Source of the DNA: Massilia sp. R2A-15
GTDB taxonomy: Bacteria > Pseudomonadota > Gammaproteobacteria > Burkholderiales > Burkholderiaceae_D
Assembly: GCF_030704305.1 (NCBI RefSeq)
Contig: NZ_CP131935.1
Span: 3,596,001 to 3,660,000 of the forward strand
Direction: 5' to 3'
DNA length: 64,000 nt
Shown: positions 26,851 to 35,049 of the stretch, piece by piece
How positions within the stretch are numbered: the first letter of the stretch is position 1
Layout of the letters: each line of letters opens with the position of its first letter
Translations under genes and position numbers: made by a program
Notes under the pieces: model-generated
What the model saw: the letters and a program-made list of their open reading frames with translations, nothing else
Databases searched by the model: none
Told to the model about the DNA's origin: nothing

Positions 26851-27435
26851 ATGCTTCACATCGTCGACGACGAGGACGTGATTCGCGACTCGCTCGCGTG
26901 GCTGGCCCAGTCGCGCGGAATTTCCGCGTGCGGCTACGCCAGCGCGCAGGCTTTTCTCGACCAGGCCGGCGCGCGTTTCGACGCCGGCGGCGACTGCGTG
27001 CTGCTCGACGTGCGCATGCCCGACATGAACGGCGTCGCGGTGTTCGACCAGCTGAGCGCGCGCGGTCTGACCGGGCGGTTGCCGGTGATCTTCCTGACCG
27101 GGCACGGCGACGTGCCGATGGCGGTGGACACCCTCAAGCGCGGCGCCTTCGACTTTTTCGAGAAGCCCTTCAACGACAACCAGCTGATGGACCGGGTGCA
27201 GGAAGCGCTGGCGCAATCGCGCCAGGCCGGCGTGGGCGCCGCAGTCCAGTCGCGGCTGGCGTCGCTGTCGGCGCGCGAGCGCGAAGTGCTCGACCTGATC
27301 CTGGCCGGCAAGCTCAACAAAGTGGTGGCCGACGAACTTGGCATCAGCATGCGCACGGTGGAAGTGCACCGCGCGCATATCTTCGACAAGATGCAGGTCA
27401 AGACCGCCGTGGAGCTGGCAGGCCTGCTGAAATAA
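26851..27435 (+). CDS. dctR: FixJ/LuxR-type response regulator, DctR-like
   Basis: A 194-residue two-domain regulator. The receiver domain has the acidic pair in HIVDDED, the phosphorylated Asp53 in VLLDVRMPDMNG, and the Lys in FFEKPFND. The LuxR-type helix-turn-helix (SAREREVLDLILAGKLNKVV to ISMRTVEVHRAHIFDKM) fills residues 135-185. It follows the kinase by 39 bp in the same operon and is expected to activate dctPQM. The perfect inverted repeat at 24783 is its most likely site. GGGACGGAGA lies just upstream of the ATG. Confidence 0.9.
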   Translation: MLHIVDDEDVIRDSLAWLAQSRGISACGYASAQAFLDQAGARFDAGGDCVLLDVRMPDMNGVAVFDQLSARGLTGRLPVIFLTGHGDVPMAVDTLKRGAFDFFEKPFNDNQLMDRVQEALAQSRQAGVGAAVQSRLASLSAREREVLDLILAGKLNKVVADELGISMRTVEVHRAHIFDKMQVKTAVELAGLLK

Positions 27436-27441
27436 GTACAT

Positions 27442-27471
27442 CGGGGTCTGGTCCTGCGGACCTGACCCCAT
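27442..27471. repeat. family A palindrome, copy 10
   Basis: GGGGTCTGGTCC...GGACCTGACCCC, starting seven bases after the dctR stop and followed by ATTTT. In this orientation the hairpin plus T-run could serve as a weak terminator for the dctSR transcript. Confidence 0.8.
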
Positions 27472-27476
27472 TTTAG

Positions 27477-27496
27477 TTGCATAGCGAACTAAATCG
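27477..27496. promoter_or_regulatory. repeated motif upstream of the MarR gene, site 1
   Basis: TTGCATAGCGAACTAAATCG, 16 bp before the MarR start. Eighteen of its 20 bases recur at 27948-27967, directly before the next gene. This looks like a shared autoregulatory operator or promoter element. Confidence 0.5.
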
Positions 27497-27511
27497 GCGT
27501 ATCGTGGGCCC

Positions 27512-27928
27512 ATGTTTGACCACTGCCTCTATTTCAACACCACCGCCCTCGCCCGCACCCTGGAGCGCGAATGGACGCGCGCATTCCAGCCTTTCGGCCT
27601 GACGCCCTCGCAAGCGTTCATGCTGCGCGTGGTGCTGGAAAAGCCGGCGCTGCTGCAAAGCCAGCTGGCACTGGAAATGGCGATCTCCCGCCCGACCGCG
27701 ACGCGCAGCCTCGACGGCTTGCAAAAGCTCGGCTTGATCGAGCGCCGCAACACCGAATCCGATGGCCGCGAATTCGCGATCCATCCCACAGAAGCGGCGC
27801 TCGCGCTCAAGGACGGCCTCAACGCCGCGAGTGGCGCCGTCACGCGCCGGCTCAAGAAAGCGCTCGGCGCCCCGCAGTTCGACGACACGGTCGCAAAGGT
27901 CCGGCAGGTTCGCGCCGGCCTGGAGTGA
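27512..27928 (+). CDS. MarR-family transcriptional regulator
   Basis: A 138-residue winged helix-turn-helix repressor-like protein. The DNA-binding part spans about residues 30-95 (LLQSQLALEMAISRPTATRS recognition region, GLIERRNTESDGREFAIHPT wing). Both termini form the dimer helices. It lies 51 bp upstream of a tautomerase gene on the same strand, and the two share an 18/20-bp motif in their upstream regions, so it most likely controls itself and the tautomerase. Ligand unknown. CTATTTCAACAC near its start lacks unusual codon use. Confidence 0.88.
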   Translation: MFDHCLYFNTTALARTLEREWTRAFQPFGLTPSQAFMLRVVLEKPALLQSQLALEMAISRPTATRSLDGLQKLGLIERRNTESDGREFAIHPTEAALALKDGLNAASGAVTRRLKKALGAPQFDDTVAKVRQVRAGLE

Positions 27929-27947
27929 AAATTTTTTATGCAAATAA

Positions 27948-27967
27948 TTGCATAACTAACTAAATCG
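27948..27967. promoter_or_regulatory. repeated motif upstream of the tautomerase gene, site 2
   Basis: TTGCATAACTAACTAAATCG, differing from site 1 at two positions, ends 11 bp before the tautomerase start. It is preceded by TGCAAATAATTGCA, a partial palindrome that overlaps its left end. Candidate MarR operator. Confidence 0.5.
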
Positions 27968-27978
27968 AGGAGAACCAC

Positions 27979-28368
27979 ATGCCCATCCTGAACGTCAAGG
28001 TCAGCGCCGCCAAATCGCCACAGCTGGTGGCCGCGATATCCGACATGCTGCTCGACGTGACGACGCGCATCCTGAAAAAGGACCGGCGCGTCACCGCCAT
28101 TGCGATCGACTTCATCGCGCCCGACTGCTGGATCGTGGGCGGCGCGCCGCTCAGCGAACAAGGCCGCAGCAGCTTCTACTTCGACATCAAGATCACCGAC
28201 GAGACCAACACCAAGGCCGAGAAGGCGCAGTACATCCGCGCGGCGTTCGACGGCTTTGCGCGCATACTCGGCGACCTGCACGAAGAGAGCTACATCCACA
28301 TCGAGGACGTGCGCGCCGCGTCATATGGCTACGGCGGCCTGACGCAGGAATACCGCTACCACCACTAA
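27979..28368 (+). CDS. 4-oxalocrotonate tautomerase-family protein
   Basis: A 129-residue tautomerase-superfamily protein. The family's catalytic Pro follows the initiator Met (MPILNVKVSA), and it is preceded by GAGGAG. Length and the C-terminal GYGGLTQEYRYHH correspond to the longer tautomerase-like subgroup rather than the 62-residue enzymes. The likely chemistry is keto-enol tautomerisation of an oxo-acid; the actual substrate is unknown. Its control by the neighbouring MarR protein is inferred from the shared upstream motif. The last four bases overlap the convergent next gene. Confidence 0.82.
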   Translation: MPILNVKVSAAKSPQLVAAISDMLLDVTTRILKKDRRVTAIAIDFIAPDCWIVGGAPLSEQGRSSFYFDIKITDETNTKAEKAQYIRAAFDGFARILGDLHEESYIHIEDVRAASYGYGGLTQEYRYHH

Positions 28369-28808
28369 AGTCCCTTGAACATGTGCGGGCAGGCGCCGAT
28401 CAGCGGCTCGCCGGGATTGGCCTTGCCCTGGTCGGCGCGATTCTTGTCGGCGTAACGCACGCAGTAACTGCCCAGCATCCCGGTGATCTTGTAGATCTTG
28501 CGCGCGTCGTCTCCCGGCGGCGTGATGTCCTCGACCTTGGCCGCCTGGTACCACTTGTTCGGCGCCGCGGCGTGCGCTTCGTCGAACAATCGCTGCATCT
28601 TCTGCTGCGCGCTCTCCCCCGCCAGGCCGAAGGTTGCGGCGCGCTTCCCGGCCGTGTCGTCCTTCTCGTCCTTGCGCTGCTGCTTGTCCTCGTCGCGCAG
28701 CGCCTTGTCGGCCTTGCCCGCTTCGCGCTTCGCCAGCTCGGCCAGCTGCGTGGCCGACGCGGCCTGCATCAGCAGCAGCAGCGTGGCGAGCGCAAGCTGG
28801 CGGCGCAA
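28365..28808 (-). CDS. secreted protein of unknown function, TTG start
   Basis: A 147-residue protein. LRRQLALATLLLLMQAASA is a signal peptide, followed by a highly charged Lys/Asp/Glu region (KADKALRDEDKQQRKDEKDD) and a C-terminal part with a Cys pair (YCVRYADKN, IGACPHMFKGL). The start codon appears to be TTG at 28808, immediately after the stop of the upstream gene, so it is probably coupled to it. No family recognised; an envelope location is the only reasonable statement. Confidence 0.65.
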   Translation of the reverse strand: MRRQLALATLLLLMQAASATQLAELAKREAGKADKALRDEDKQQRKDEKDDTAGKRAATFGLAGESAQQKMQRLFDEAHAAAPNKWYQAAKVEDITPPGDDARKIYKITGMLGSYCVRYADKNRADQGKANPGEPLIGACPHMFKGL

Positions 28809-29402
28809 TCAGCGCTCCGCCATGCAAACGGCCAGCGCGTAAATGAAATCGTCGCGCAGCGCCTGGTACTGCTCGAAGGTCTGGAACTTGCGTTCCTCCG
28901 GTTTCTGGTTCAGCAGGTAGGCGGTGGCGATCACATTGGTTTTTTCCGAGATCAGGGTATAGACGCTGATCACGCCGGGACTGAGCTCCAAATTGTTGAG
29001 CGCCATGATCTCGACGCCGTTGCGCTCGATGACCTTGAACGGCGCCACCTTCGCGCCCGGCGTGGCGGCGAAGCTGGTCATCTGGGCCAGGATTGCGGTG
29101 CGGTCCGCGGCCAGCTTGCCGGGCTGCGAGCGCTCGAGCTTCAGGTTGACGAACGGCGCGGTGCCCGGATACGCCAGCAGCATGCGGTAGCCGTCGGCCA
29201 CCGACACGCTCATCGGGCCGCTGGCCGTCTGCACCATCCGCGAGTTTCCCGCGCTCCAGCGCGAGACGCTGTCCGCCCGCAAGTCTTTTCCGAACGGACA
29301 TGTCGTCAGGGGCCGGAGCGGATCGTCGGGACGATCCTGGGCCGTTGCGTTTACGCTAAACAGAACCAGTGCGCTTAAAAACACTCGAACAAGGGATGGC
29401 AT
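28809..29402 (-). CDS. secreted protein of unknown function
   Basis: A 197-residue exported protein. ATG 29402 is preceded by AGGAG and starts a signal peptide (MPSLVRVFLSALVLFSVNAT, cleavage near AQD). The mature part mixes beta-strand-like segments (FVNLKLERSQPGKLAAD, KVIERNGVEIMALNN) and ends with the helix DDFIYALAVCMAER. There are two Cys, possibly forming a disulfide. It is the first gene of a two-gene unit with the TTG-start gene at 28808. I do not recognise the family. Confidence 0.65.
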   Translation of the reverse strand: MPSLVRVFLSALVLFSVNATAQDRPDDPLRPLTTCPFGKDLRADSVSRWSAGNSRMVQTASGPMSVSVADGYRMLLAYPGTAPFVNLKLERSQPGKLAADRTAILAQMTSFAATPGAKVAPFKVIERNGVEIMALNNLELSPGVISVYTLISEKTNVIATAYLLNQKPEERKFQTFEQYQALRDDFIYALAVCMAER

Positions 29403-29599
29403 GGCGAACTCCTGATGAGCTAACTGGTAATGATTCTTGCACAACGGAATCGCAGCGGCTACGAGTTCGTCAAAAGGACTGTGTCACGATACCAACGGTA
29501 CTACCGGCTCGCACACGGCACGCGCCGGCAAACGTGCTCTGCGGCGTTAGCTTGTAGAATAAAACGAATGTTTCCACTAATCGAGCTGAGGGAAATCCG

Positions 29600-29974
29600 A
29601 TGAACGAAAAGACTGTTGCAGACAAGATGTTCCTGAAAAACGCCAAGTCGATCGCGGTGCTCAATGGCGCCGCCCATCCCGGCATGGTGGCCCAGTTGCC
29701 GGCCCAGCTGATCGACGAGAGCGGCGGCCCGGCCGACGTGGTGGTGATGTTCGCGCTGAACCAGAAAGAGCTCGACCAGTACCTGCCGCAGGCCAAGGAG
29801 CGTCTGGGCGACAAGGGCTCGCTGTGGATCGCCTACCTCAAGCAGAGCGCACCGAAAGCGACCGACATCAACCGCGACACGATCAACGCAACGGCCCAGC
29901 AGCACGGCATCACCGCGGTGGCCATCATATCGGTGGACGCCGACTGGTCGGCGCTGCGCCTCAAGCGGCTGTAA
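29600..29974 (+). CDS. DUF3052-type small protein
   Basis: A 124-residue cytoplasmic protein. KNAKSIAVLNGAAHPGMVAQ, GPADVVVMFALNQKEL, GDKGSLWIAYLKQSA and AIISVDADWSALRLKRL follow the order of DUF3052-like proteins, which resemble a Rossmann-type fold and often end with a DxxWSxL-like motif. GAGGGAAA lies upstream of ATG 29600. It stands alone between an oppositely oriented gene and a REP-like repeat. No function is known to me. Confidence 0.7.
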   Translation: MNEKTVADKMFLKNAKSIAVLNGAAHPGMVAQLPAQLIDESGGPADVVVMFALNQKELDQYLPQAKERLGDKGSLWIAYLKQSAPKATDINRDTINATAQQHGITAVAIISVDADWSALRLKRL

Positions 29975-29984
29975 GAGAGCGCCT

Positions 29985-30074
29985 GTCGCTCCTGCGGAGG
30001 CAGGAGCCTATGCTGAGCGCGCAAGTCCGCAGCAGTTCGAATTCAGCATGGGTTCCTGCCTTCGCAGGAACGAC
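29985..30074. repeat. family B REP-like inverted repeat, copy 3
   Basis: GTCGCTCCTGCGGAGGCAGG on the left and TTCCTGCCTTCGCAGGAACGAC-like sequence on the right face each other across a spacer with CTATGCTGAG and TTCAGCATGG. It fills the gap between the DUF3052 gene and the convergent queG gene. Confidence 0.8.
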
Positions 30075-30081
30075 GGGCGGA

Positions 30082-31167
30082 TCAGGCGTGCCGCGCCAGC
30101 GCCCATTCGACATGCTCGCGCACCATCGCCGACGGATGATCGGCGCGAGCGCGCAGCGCCGCGACGATCGCCGCATCGCCCTTGAGCCGCTCGGCCGCGT
30201 TGCCCAGCCCGACGGCCAGGTTGCGCAGCCAGCGCTCGTGGCCGATGCGGCGGATCGGGCTGCCCTCCATGCGCCGGTCGAATTCTTCCTCGCTCCAGCC
30301 GAACAGCTCCACCAACGATGCGTCGCCCAGCCCGTTGCGCTGGTCGAAGTCGGGGATCGTGGCGCGCTGGGCGAACTTGTTCCACGGGCAGACCGTCTGG
30401 CAGTCGTCGCAGCCGTAGATGCGGTTGCCGATCAGCGGCCGCAGGTCGGCCGGAATGCTGCTTTTCAGTTCGATGGTCAGGTAGGAGATGCAGCGCCGCG
30501 CGTCCAGCCGGCCCGGCCCGAGGATGGCCTGGGTCGGGCAAACGTCGATGCACGCGCGGCACTGGCCGCAGTGGCTTGAGGCCGGCGCGTCGATGGGCAG
30601 CGGCAGGTCGACCAGGATCTCGCCGAGGAAGAACATCGAGCCGGCCTCGCGACTGAGCATCAGCGTGTGCTTGCCGCGCCAGCCCAGGCCTGCTTTTTCG
30701 GCCAGCGGCAGCTCCATCACCGGCGCCGAATCGGTAAACACGCGATAGCCGAACGGCCCCGCCGCCGCCTCGATGCGCGCGGCCAGCTGCTGCAATCGCG
30801 CGCGCAGCACCTTGTGATAATCGCGGCCGCGCGCGTACATCGACACCACCGCGGCGTTCGGATCGGCCAGGCGCGCGGTCTCGCGCTCGCGCCAGTCGTC
30901 GGGCGTGGCGGCCGGCAGGTAATCCATGCGCGCGCTGATCACGCGCACGGTGCCGGGCACCAGCTCGTCCGGGCGGGCGCGCTTCATGCCGTGGCTTGCC
31001 ATATAATCCATCTCGCCGTGGTGCCCCGCGGCCAGCCACGCCTGCAGGCCCGGCTCCGCGTGCGCGAGGTCGATGTCGGTGATGCGCAGGTCGGCGAATC
31101 CAAGCTCCACGCCCCATTGCTTGATGGCGCGCGCGAGTTCGGGAAGGTCGAGTGGGGGTGGAGTCAT
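30082..31167 (-). CDS. queG: epoxyqueuosine reductase QueG
   Basis: Cobalamin-dependent reductase for the last step of queuosine synthesis in tRNA. The 361 residues carry an N-terminal cobalamin-binding part and two [4Fe-4S] cluster motifs, CGQCRACIDVCPTQAI near residue 205 and CDDCQTVCPWN near 252. Start 31167 (MTPPPLDLPELA) matches family length better than 31203. The C-terminal HEAT-like segment (MVREHVEWALARHA) is present. It is divergent from tsaE, another tRNA-modification gene, with 59 bp between the starts. Confidence 0.95.
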   Translation of the reverse strand: MTPPPLDLPELARAIKQWGVELGFADLRITDIDLAHAEPGLQAWLAAGHHGEMDYMASHGMKRARPDELVPGTVRVISARMDYLPAATPDDWRERETARLADPNAAVVSMYARGRDYHKVLRARLQQLAARIEAAAGPFGYRVFTDSAPVMELPLAEKAGLGWRGKHTLMLSREAGSMFFLGEILVDLPLPIDAPASSHCGQCRACIDVCPTQAILGPGRLDARRCISYLTIELKSSIPADLRPLIGNRIYGCDDCQTVCPWNKFAQRATIPDFDQRNGLGDASLVELFGWSEEEFDRRMEGSPIRRIGHERWLRNLAVGLGNAAERLKGDAAIVAALRARADHPSAMVREHVEWALARHA

Positions 31168-31226
31168 ACTGGACAAGAAAAATGCGGCGCGCGGCGCCGT
31201 CAACGATCAACACACCATTTTATTCG

Positions 31227-31712
31227 ATGCAGCACTTTACAGCCTACTTGCCCGACGAAGACGCGACCGCCGCGCTGGGCGCCGCGCTGGCGCGCACCCT
31301 CGCCCCGGGCCTGGTGATCTACCTGCACGGCGACCTTGGTGCCGGCAAGACCGCCCTCACGCGCGCGCTGCTGCACGCGGCCGGCCACGTGGGCAAGGTC
31401 AAGAGCCCGACCTACACCTTGTCCGAGCCCTACCAGGTCATGCTCGCCGGCCGGCCGGTGCAGGTGATCCACTTCGACCTGTACCGCATGTCCAGTCCCG
31501 AGGAATTTCTCGACGCCGGCTTTCGCGAAGACTTCAATCAGGAGAACATCTGCATCGTCGAATGGCCGGAAAAAGGCGAGCCGGTGTTGCCGCCACCCGA
31601 CGTCAATGTATTCCTGCGTGTTTCCGGCCGAGGCCGTGAGGTAGAATTGCAACCGTTGTCTCAACTGGGTTTGCTATGCCTCGACCGCCTCACTTTCGCA
31701 CCGAACCTGTGA
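31227..31712 (+). CDS. tsaE: tRNA threonylcarbamoyladenosine synthesis ATPase TsaE
   Basis: A 161-residue P-loop ATPase that works with TsaB and TsaD on t6A37. Walker A is GDLGAGKTALTRALL near residue 35, followed by VKSPTYTLSEPY and the VIHFDLYRM Walker-B-like strand, then IVEWPEKGE. ATG 31227 begins the family N-terminus; the frame is open 75 bp further upstream without support. The gene overlaps the start of amiC by 37 bp, the common tsaE-amiC arrangement in Proteobacteria. Confidence 0.95.
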   Translation: MQHFTAYLPDEDATAALGAALARTLAPGLVIYLHGDLGAGKTALTRALLHAAGHVGKVKSPTYTLSEPYQVMLAGRPVQVIHFDLYRMSSPEEFLDAGFREDFNQENICIVEWPEKGEPVLPPPDVNVFLRVSGRGREVELQPLSQLGLLCLDRLTFAPNL

Positions 31713-33031
31713 CCGGCGCTGCCATCAAGCGCCGCACCGTGCTCAAGGCCGGCGGCACGCTGCTGCTGTCGGTGCTCGCCCCGATGAAGGCGATGGCCGC
31801 GCAGATCCTCGCCGTGCGCGTGTGGCCGGCTCCCGACTACACCCGCGTCACGCTGGAAAACGACAGCGCCCTGAAGGCCACCCACTTCGTCGTCCCCAAC
31901 CCACAACGGCTGGTGGTCGACATCGAAGGGCTGACGCTGAACCCGACGCTCAAAAGCCTGGTCGCCAAGATCCAGTCGAACGACCCGTACATCGAGCGGG
32001 TGCGGGTTGGCCAGAACCTCCCGAACGTGGTGCGCCTGGTGTTCGACCTGAAGGAAGAAATCAAGCCGCAGGTATTTACGCTGGCGCCGGTGGGCGCCTA
32101 CAAGCACCGCCTGATTTTCGACCTGTACCCGGTGGCGCCGGTCGATCCGATCGCGGTGATGATCGAAAAGGGCGAATGGCCGCGTGACCCCGAAGCGCCG
32201 GTCGGCACGCCCGCGGTGCCGGCGCTGCCGCCCGACCCGCTCGCAAAGCAGGAATCCGAGATGCCGGCCATGGCCGTCGTCAAGCCGAAGGAGCCGGCTG
32301 CGAAGGCGGAGCCGAAAGTCACGCGCCTGATCACCATCGCGCTCGACCCGGGCCACGGCGGCGAGGATCCCGGAGCGCTGGGCGCCTCGGGTACGCGCGA
32401 GAAGGACATCGTGCTGTCGATCGCCAAGCGCCTCAAGTTCAAGCTGGAGGAACTGCCGAACATGCGCGTGATGCTCACGCGCGACGCCGACTTCTTCGTC
32501 CCGCTCGGCATGCGCGTGGAAAAAGCGCGCAAGGTGCAGGCCGACCTGTTCGTGTCGCTGCACGCGGACGCATTCGTCGAACCGAGCGCGCGCGGATCGT
32601 CGGTGTTCGTGCTGTCCGAAAAAGGCGCCAGCTCCACCGCCGCGCGCTGGCTGGCCAACAAGGAAAACCTGGCCGATGCGATCGGCGGCGTGAACCTCGG
32701 CACCCACGACAAGCAGCTCGCCAGCGTGCTGCTCGACCTGTCGACCACCGCCCAGATCAGCGACAGCCTCAAGCTGGGCAAGGCGGTGCTGGGCGAGATC
32801 GGCGGCATCGCCAGACTGCATCGCGGCGCGGTCGAACAGGCCGGCTTCGCCGTGCTGAAGGCGCCCGACATCCCGTCGATCCTGATCGAGACCGCGTTCA
32901 TCTCCAATCCCGAGGAAGAAGCGAAGCTGAAGGACAACGGCTACCAGGACCAGATTGCCGACGCGATCACCAAGGGAATCCGCCGCTACTTCGCCAAGAA
33001 TCCCCCGCTGGCCAAGAGCCGCATGACTTGA
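31676..33031 (+). CDS. amiC: N-acetylmuramoyl-L-alanine amidase AmiC
   Basis: Periplasmic amidase that splits septal peptidoglycan during daughter-cell separation. The 451 residues comprise a Tat signal (KRRTVLKAGGTLLLSV), an AMIN domain (about 45-150) that directs the protein to the septum, a Pro/Ala linker, and an Amidase_3 domain. Zinc-site motifs IALDPGHGGEDPGA, SLHADAF and the catalytic Glu in ILIETAFISNPEE are intact. Activation by an EnvC/NlpD-type partner is expected. It overlaps tsaE and precedes the mutarotase gene by 10 bp. Confidence 0.94.
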   Translation: MPRPPHFRTEPVTGAAIKRRTVLKAGGTLLLSVLAPMKAMAAQILAVRVWPAPDYTRVTLENDSALKATHFVVPNPQRLVVDIEGLTLNPTLKSLVAKIQSNDPYIERVRVGQNLPNVVRLVFDLKEEIKPQVFTLAPVGAYKHRLIFDLYPVAPVDPIAVMIEKGEWPRDPEAPVGTPAVPALPPDPLAKQESEMPAMAVVKPKEPAAKAEPKVTRLITIALDPGHGGEDPGALGASGTREKDIVLSIAKRLKFKLEELPNMRVMLTRDADFFVPLGMRVEKARKVQADLFVSLHADAFVEPSARGSSVFVLSEKGASSTAARWLANKENLADAIGGVNLGTHDKQLASVLLDLSTTAQISDSLKLGKAVLGEIGGIARLHRGAVEQAGFAVLKAPDIPSILIETAFISNPEEEAKLKDNGYQDQIADAITKGIRRYFAKNPPLAKSRMT

Positions 33032-33041
33032 GGAGCTCCGC

Positions 33042-33878
33042 ATGAACGCCATTACCCCGGCCACGTTCGGCCAGCTTCCGGCTGTCCGGATCACCGCCGC
33101 CGACGGCGCGCAAGCCGTCGTCACGCTGTATGGCGCCCACCTCGTGTCGTGGAAGGGCGCCGACGGCCAGGAACGGATTTTCTGCAGCGCGAAGTCGGCG
33201 CTCGATGGCAGCCGCGCGATCCGCGGCGGCGTGCCCGTCATCTTCCCGCAGTTTAACGAGCGCGGTTCGGGCATGCGCCACGGCTTCGCGCGCGTGTCCA
33301 CGTGGGCGCTGGGCGAGCACGGCGCCGACGGCGATACGTCGTTTGCCGAATTCGAGCTGGCGCCGAACGACCTGGCGCCGGAACGCGCCGCGGCCTGGCC
33401 GCACGATTTCCGGCTGCGCCTGCGCGTGACGGTTGGCGCAAACAAGCTGGCGATGGCGCTGGAAGTGGACAACCGCGGCGCCGATGCGTTCGCGTTTTCG
33501 TGCGCGCTGCACACCTATCACCTGGTCGATTCAATCGGCGCGGTCAGGATCGACGGACTGCAGGCCGGCCCGCTGGCGATCGGCGACACGCTCGACGAGA
33601 TTTTCTACGGGGTGAAGGGGCAAGTGACCTTGCACGCCGGGTCGCGCAAGGTCGAACTGGATCAGGATGGGTTCACCGATGCGGTGGTGTGGAATCCGGG
33701 CGCGGCGAATGCGGCGGCGATGCCGGACCTTGAGGACGACGAATACCAGCGCTTCGTCTGCATCGAGCCGGCCTGCATCGAGCCGGTGACGCTTGCGGGC
33801 GGCGCCCAGTGGCGCGGCCACTACGGGGTCTCAAGCCAGATGGGGTCAGGTCCGCAGGACCAGACCCCGGCTTCGTGA
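33042..33878 (+). CDS. D-hexose-6-phosphate mutarotase, YeaD type
   Basis: A 278-residue aldose-1-epimerase-fold enzyme interconverting glucose-6-phosphate anomers. GAHLVSWKGADGQERIF, AIRGGVPVIFPQF, MRHGFARVSTW and ALHTYHLVDSI carry the conserved Arg and His residues of the family. GAGGAG lies before the ATG. The normal protein should end soon after WRGHYGV; the remaining residues (SSQMGSGPQDQTPAS) are encoded by a family A palindrome, so the original stop seems to have been lost or replaced. That tail is probably unimportant for activity. Confidence 0.9.
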   Translation: MNAITPATFGQLPAVRITAADGAQAVVTLYGAHLVSWKGADGQERIFCSAKSALDGSRAIRGGVPVIFPQFNERGSGMRHGFARVSTWALGEHGADGDTSFAEFELAPNDLAPERAAAWPHDFRLRLRVTVGANKLAMALEVDNRGADAFAFSCALHTYHLVDSIGAVRIDGLQAGPLAIGDTLDEIFYGVKGQVTLHAGSRKVELDQDGFTDAVVWNPGAANAAAMPDLEDDEYQRFVCIEPACIEPVTLAGGAQWRGHYGVSSQMGSGPQDQTPAS

Positions 33879-33924
33879 CGCGGCGCCGACGTCATCGGGG
33901 TCTGGTCCTGCGGACCTGACCCCA
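33841..33924. repeat. family A palindromes, copies 11 and 12 in inverted orientation
   Basis: Copy 11 (33841-33869) lies inside the 3' end of the mutarotase reading frame. Copy 12 (33896-33923) lies after its stop, facing the other way. The pair separates convergent mutarotase and carbonic anhydrase genes. Confidence 0.85.
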
Positions 33925-33933
33925 TCTTGCCTC

Positions 33934-34953
33934 TTAGTTCGATTCCTTGATCACGCGCCCCCCGCCCGGCTGGGTCGGACGCGCATTGAGCGGATACAGG
34001 CGCGAAAACAGCGCCATCTGCGCCGGCGAGGCCGGCATCGGCGTCTTCATCACCAGCCACAGCACGCCTTCCGTGCAGGGCGGCGTGGTCAGTGAGCCCA
34101 TGAACGTGAAGTACTCGCGCTTCTGCGGCAGGATCTCGCTGACGTCGAGCGTCACCGCCGGCGTGACCGTATCGTGCTTCTCCAGCGGCAGGTTGTTCCA
34201 CACGGTCTGGATCATCGGATTGGCGGCGCCGCGTTCAAGCAGCACGGCGATAATGGCCAGGTGGCCTTCGGCGTCCTTGTGCACCAGGTGCACCACCATC
34301 TCCGTGCCGCGGCCGTTGATGCGCTCTTCGGACGGACGGTGGAAGTGGAACTGCACCAGTTCATAGGTGCGGTTCTGCACCGTGATGTAATTGCCAAGGC
34401 CGACCGCCACCTGCACCGTGTGGCCGTTGTCGACCACGTTGAAGCCGGAAGGACGATAGTCGAAGGCGATCTGCTCGAGATCGACCTTTATGCCGTCGCG
34501 CAGGTCGATCGGCGACTGGCGCGTGCCGGTGCCGCACTTGGCCCAGTCGGCGTTGATCTTGCCCCAGTTGGCCGGGCCGGTTTCGCCCTCATACGACCAG
34601 TGGCTGCTTTGCAGCGGCTTGGGCTGCATCGCCGCCGACGCCAGCACCACCGGTTCCTTCGCGCGGACCTCGGCCGCTTTCTTCGCCTTGGCGGCTGCAG
34701 CGGCGCGCGCGGCCTGGTTGGCGCGCATCACGGCCAGGCGCGCGGCGATTTTCTGCGACAGTTCGACTTCGGCTTCTTCTTCCTTGATGCGCTGGGCGGC
34801 GGCCGCCGACATGGGCGCGCCGGCCGTCGGCTTGATCGTCACCGGCGCGGGCTTGGCCGCTTCCGGCGCCGGTTTGGCGGCCGCAGGGGCGTCGCTGGCG
34901 CTCGCCGAAGCGAAGGCAAAGCTGCAAGCGACAAGGGTGATGAACTTACGCAT
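33934..34953 (-). CDS. alpha-type carbonic anhydrase, exported
   Basis: A 339-residue exported enzyme that hydrates CO2 to bicarbonate. MRKFITLVACSFAFASASA is the signal peptide; then comes an Ala/Pro/Lys-rich and coiled stretch (about residues 25-100) unlike the compact family, followed by the catalytic domain. Family marks are HWSYEGETGPANWG, RQSPIDLRDG, and the zinc ligands in QFHFHRPSEE and MVVHLVHKD. The C-terminus YFTFMGSLTTPPCTEGVLW is typical. The long charged N-terminal extension is unusual and may tether the enzyme or bind a partner. The frame is open upstream, but ATG 34953 starts the signal peptide. Confidence 0.92.
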   Translation of the reverse strand: MRKFITLVACSFAFASASASDAPAAAKPAPEAAKPAPVTIKPTAGAPMSAAAAQRIKEEEAEVELSQKIAARLAVMRANQAARAAAAAKAKKAAEVRAKEPVVLASAAMQPKPLQSSHWSYEGETGPANWGKINADWAKCGTGTRQSPIDLRDGIKVDLEQIAFDYRPSGFNVVDNGHTVQVAVGLGNYITVQNRTYELVQFHFHRPSEERINGRGTEMVVHLVHKDAEGHLAIIAVLLERGAANPMIQTVWNNLPLEKHDTVTPAVTLDVSEILPQKREYFTFMGSLTTPPCTEGVLWLVMKTPMPASPAQMALFSRLYPLNARPTQPGGGRVIKESN

Positions 34954-35049
34954 GGGATTCCAGAAAGTGGCAGTACAGTCTGGATATCGGCGCCGCCGGC
35001 CCAAAACTTGAGCCATGCGGGCGCCGCGAGGCGAGAAAATCTTCGCGGA

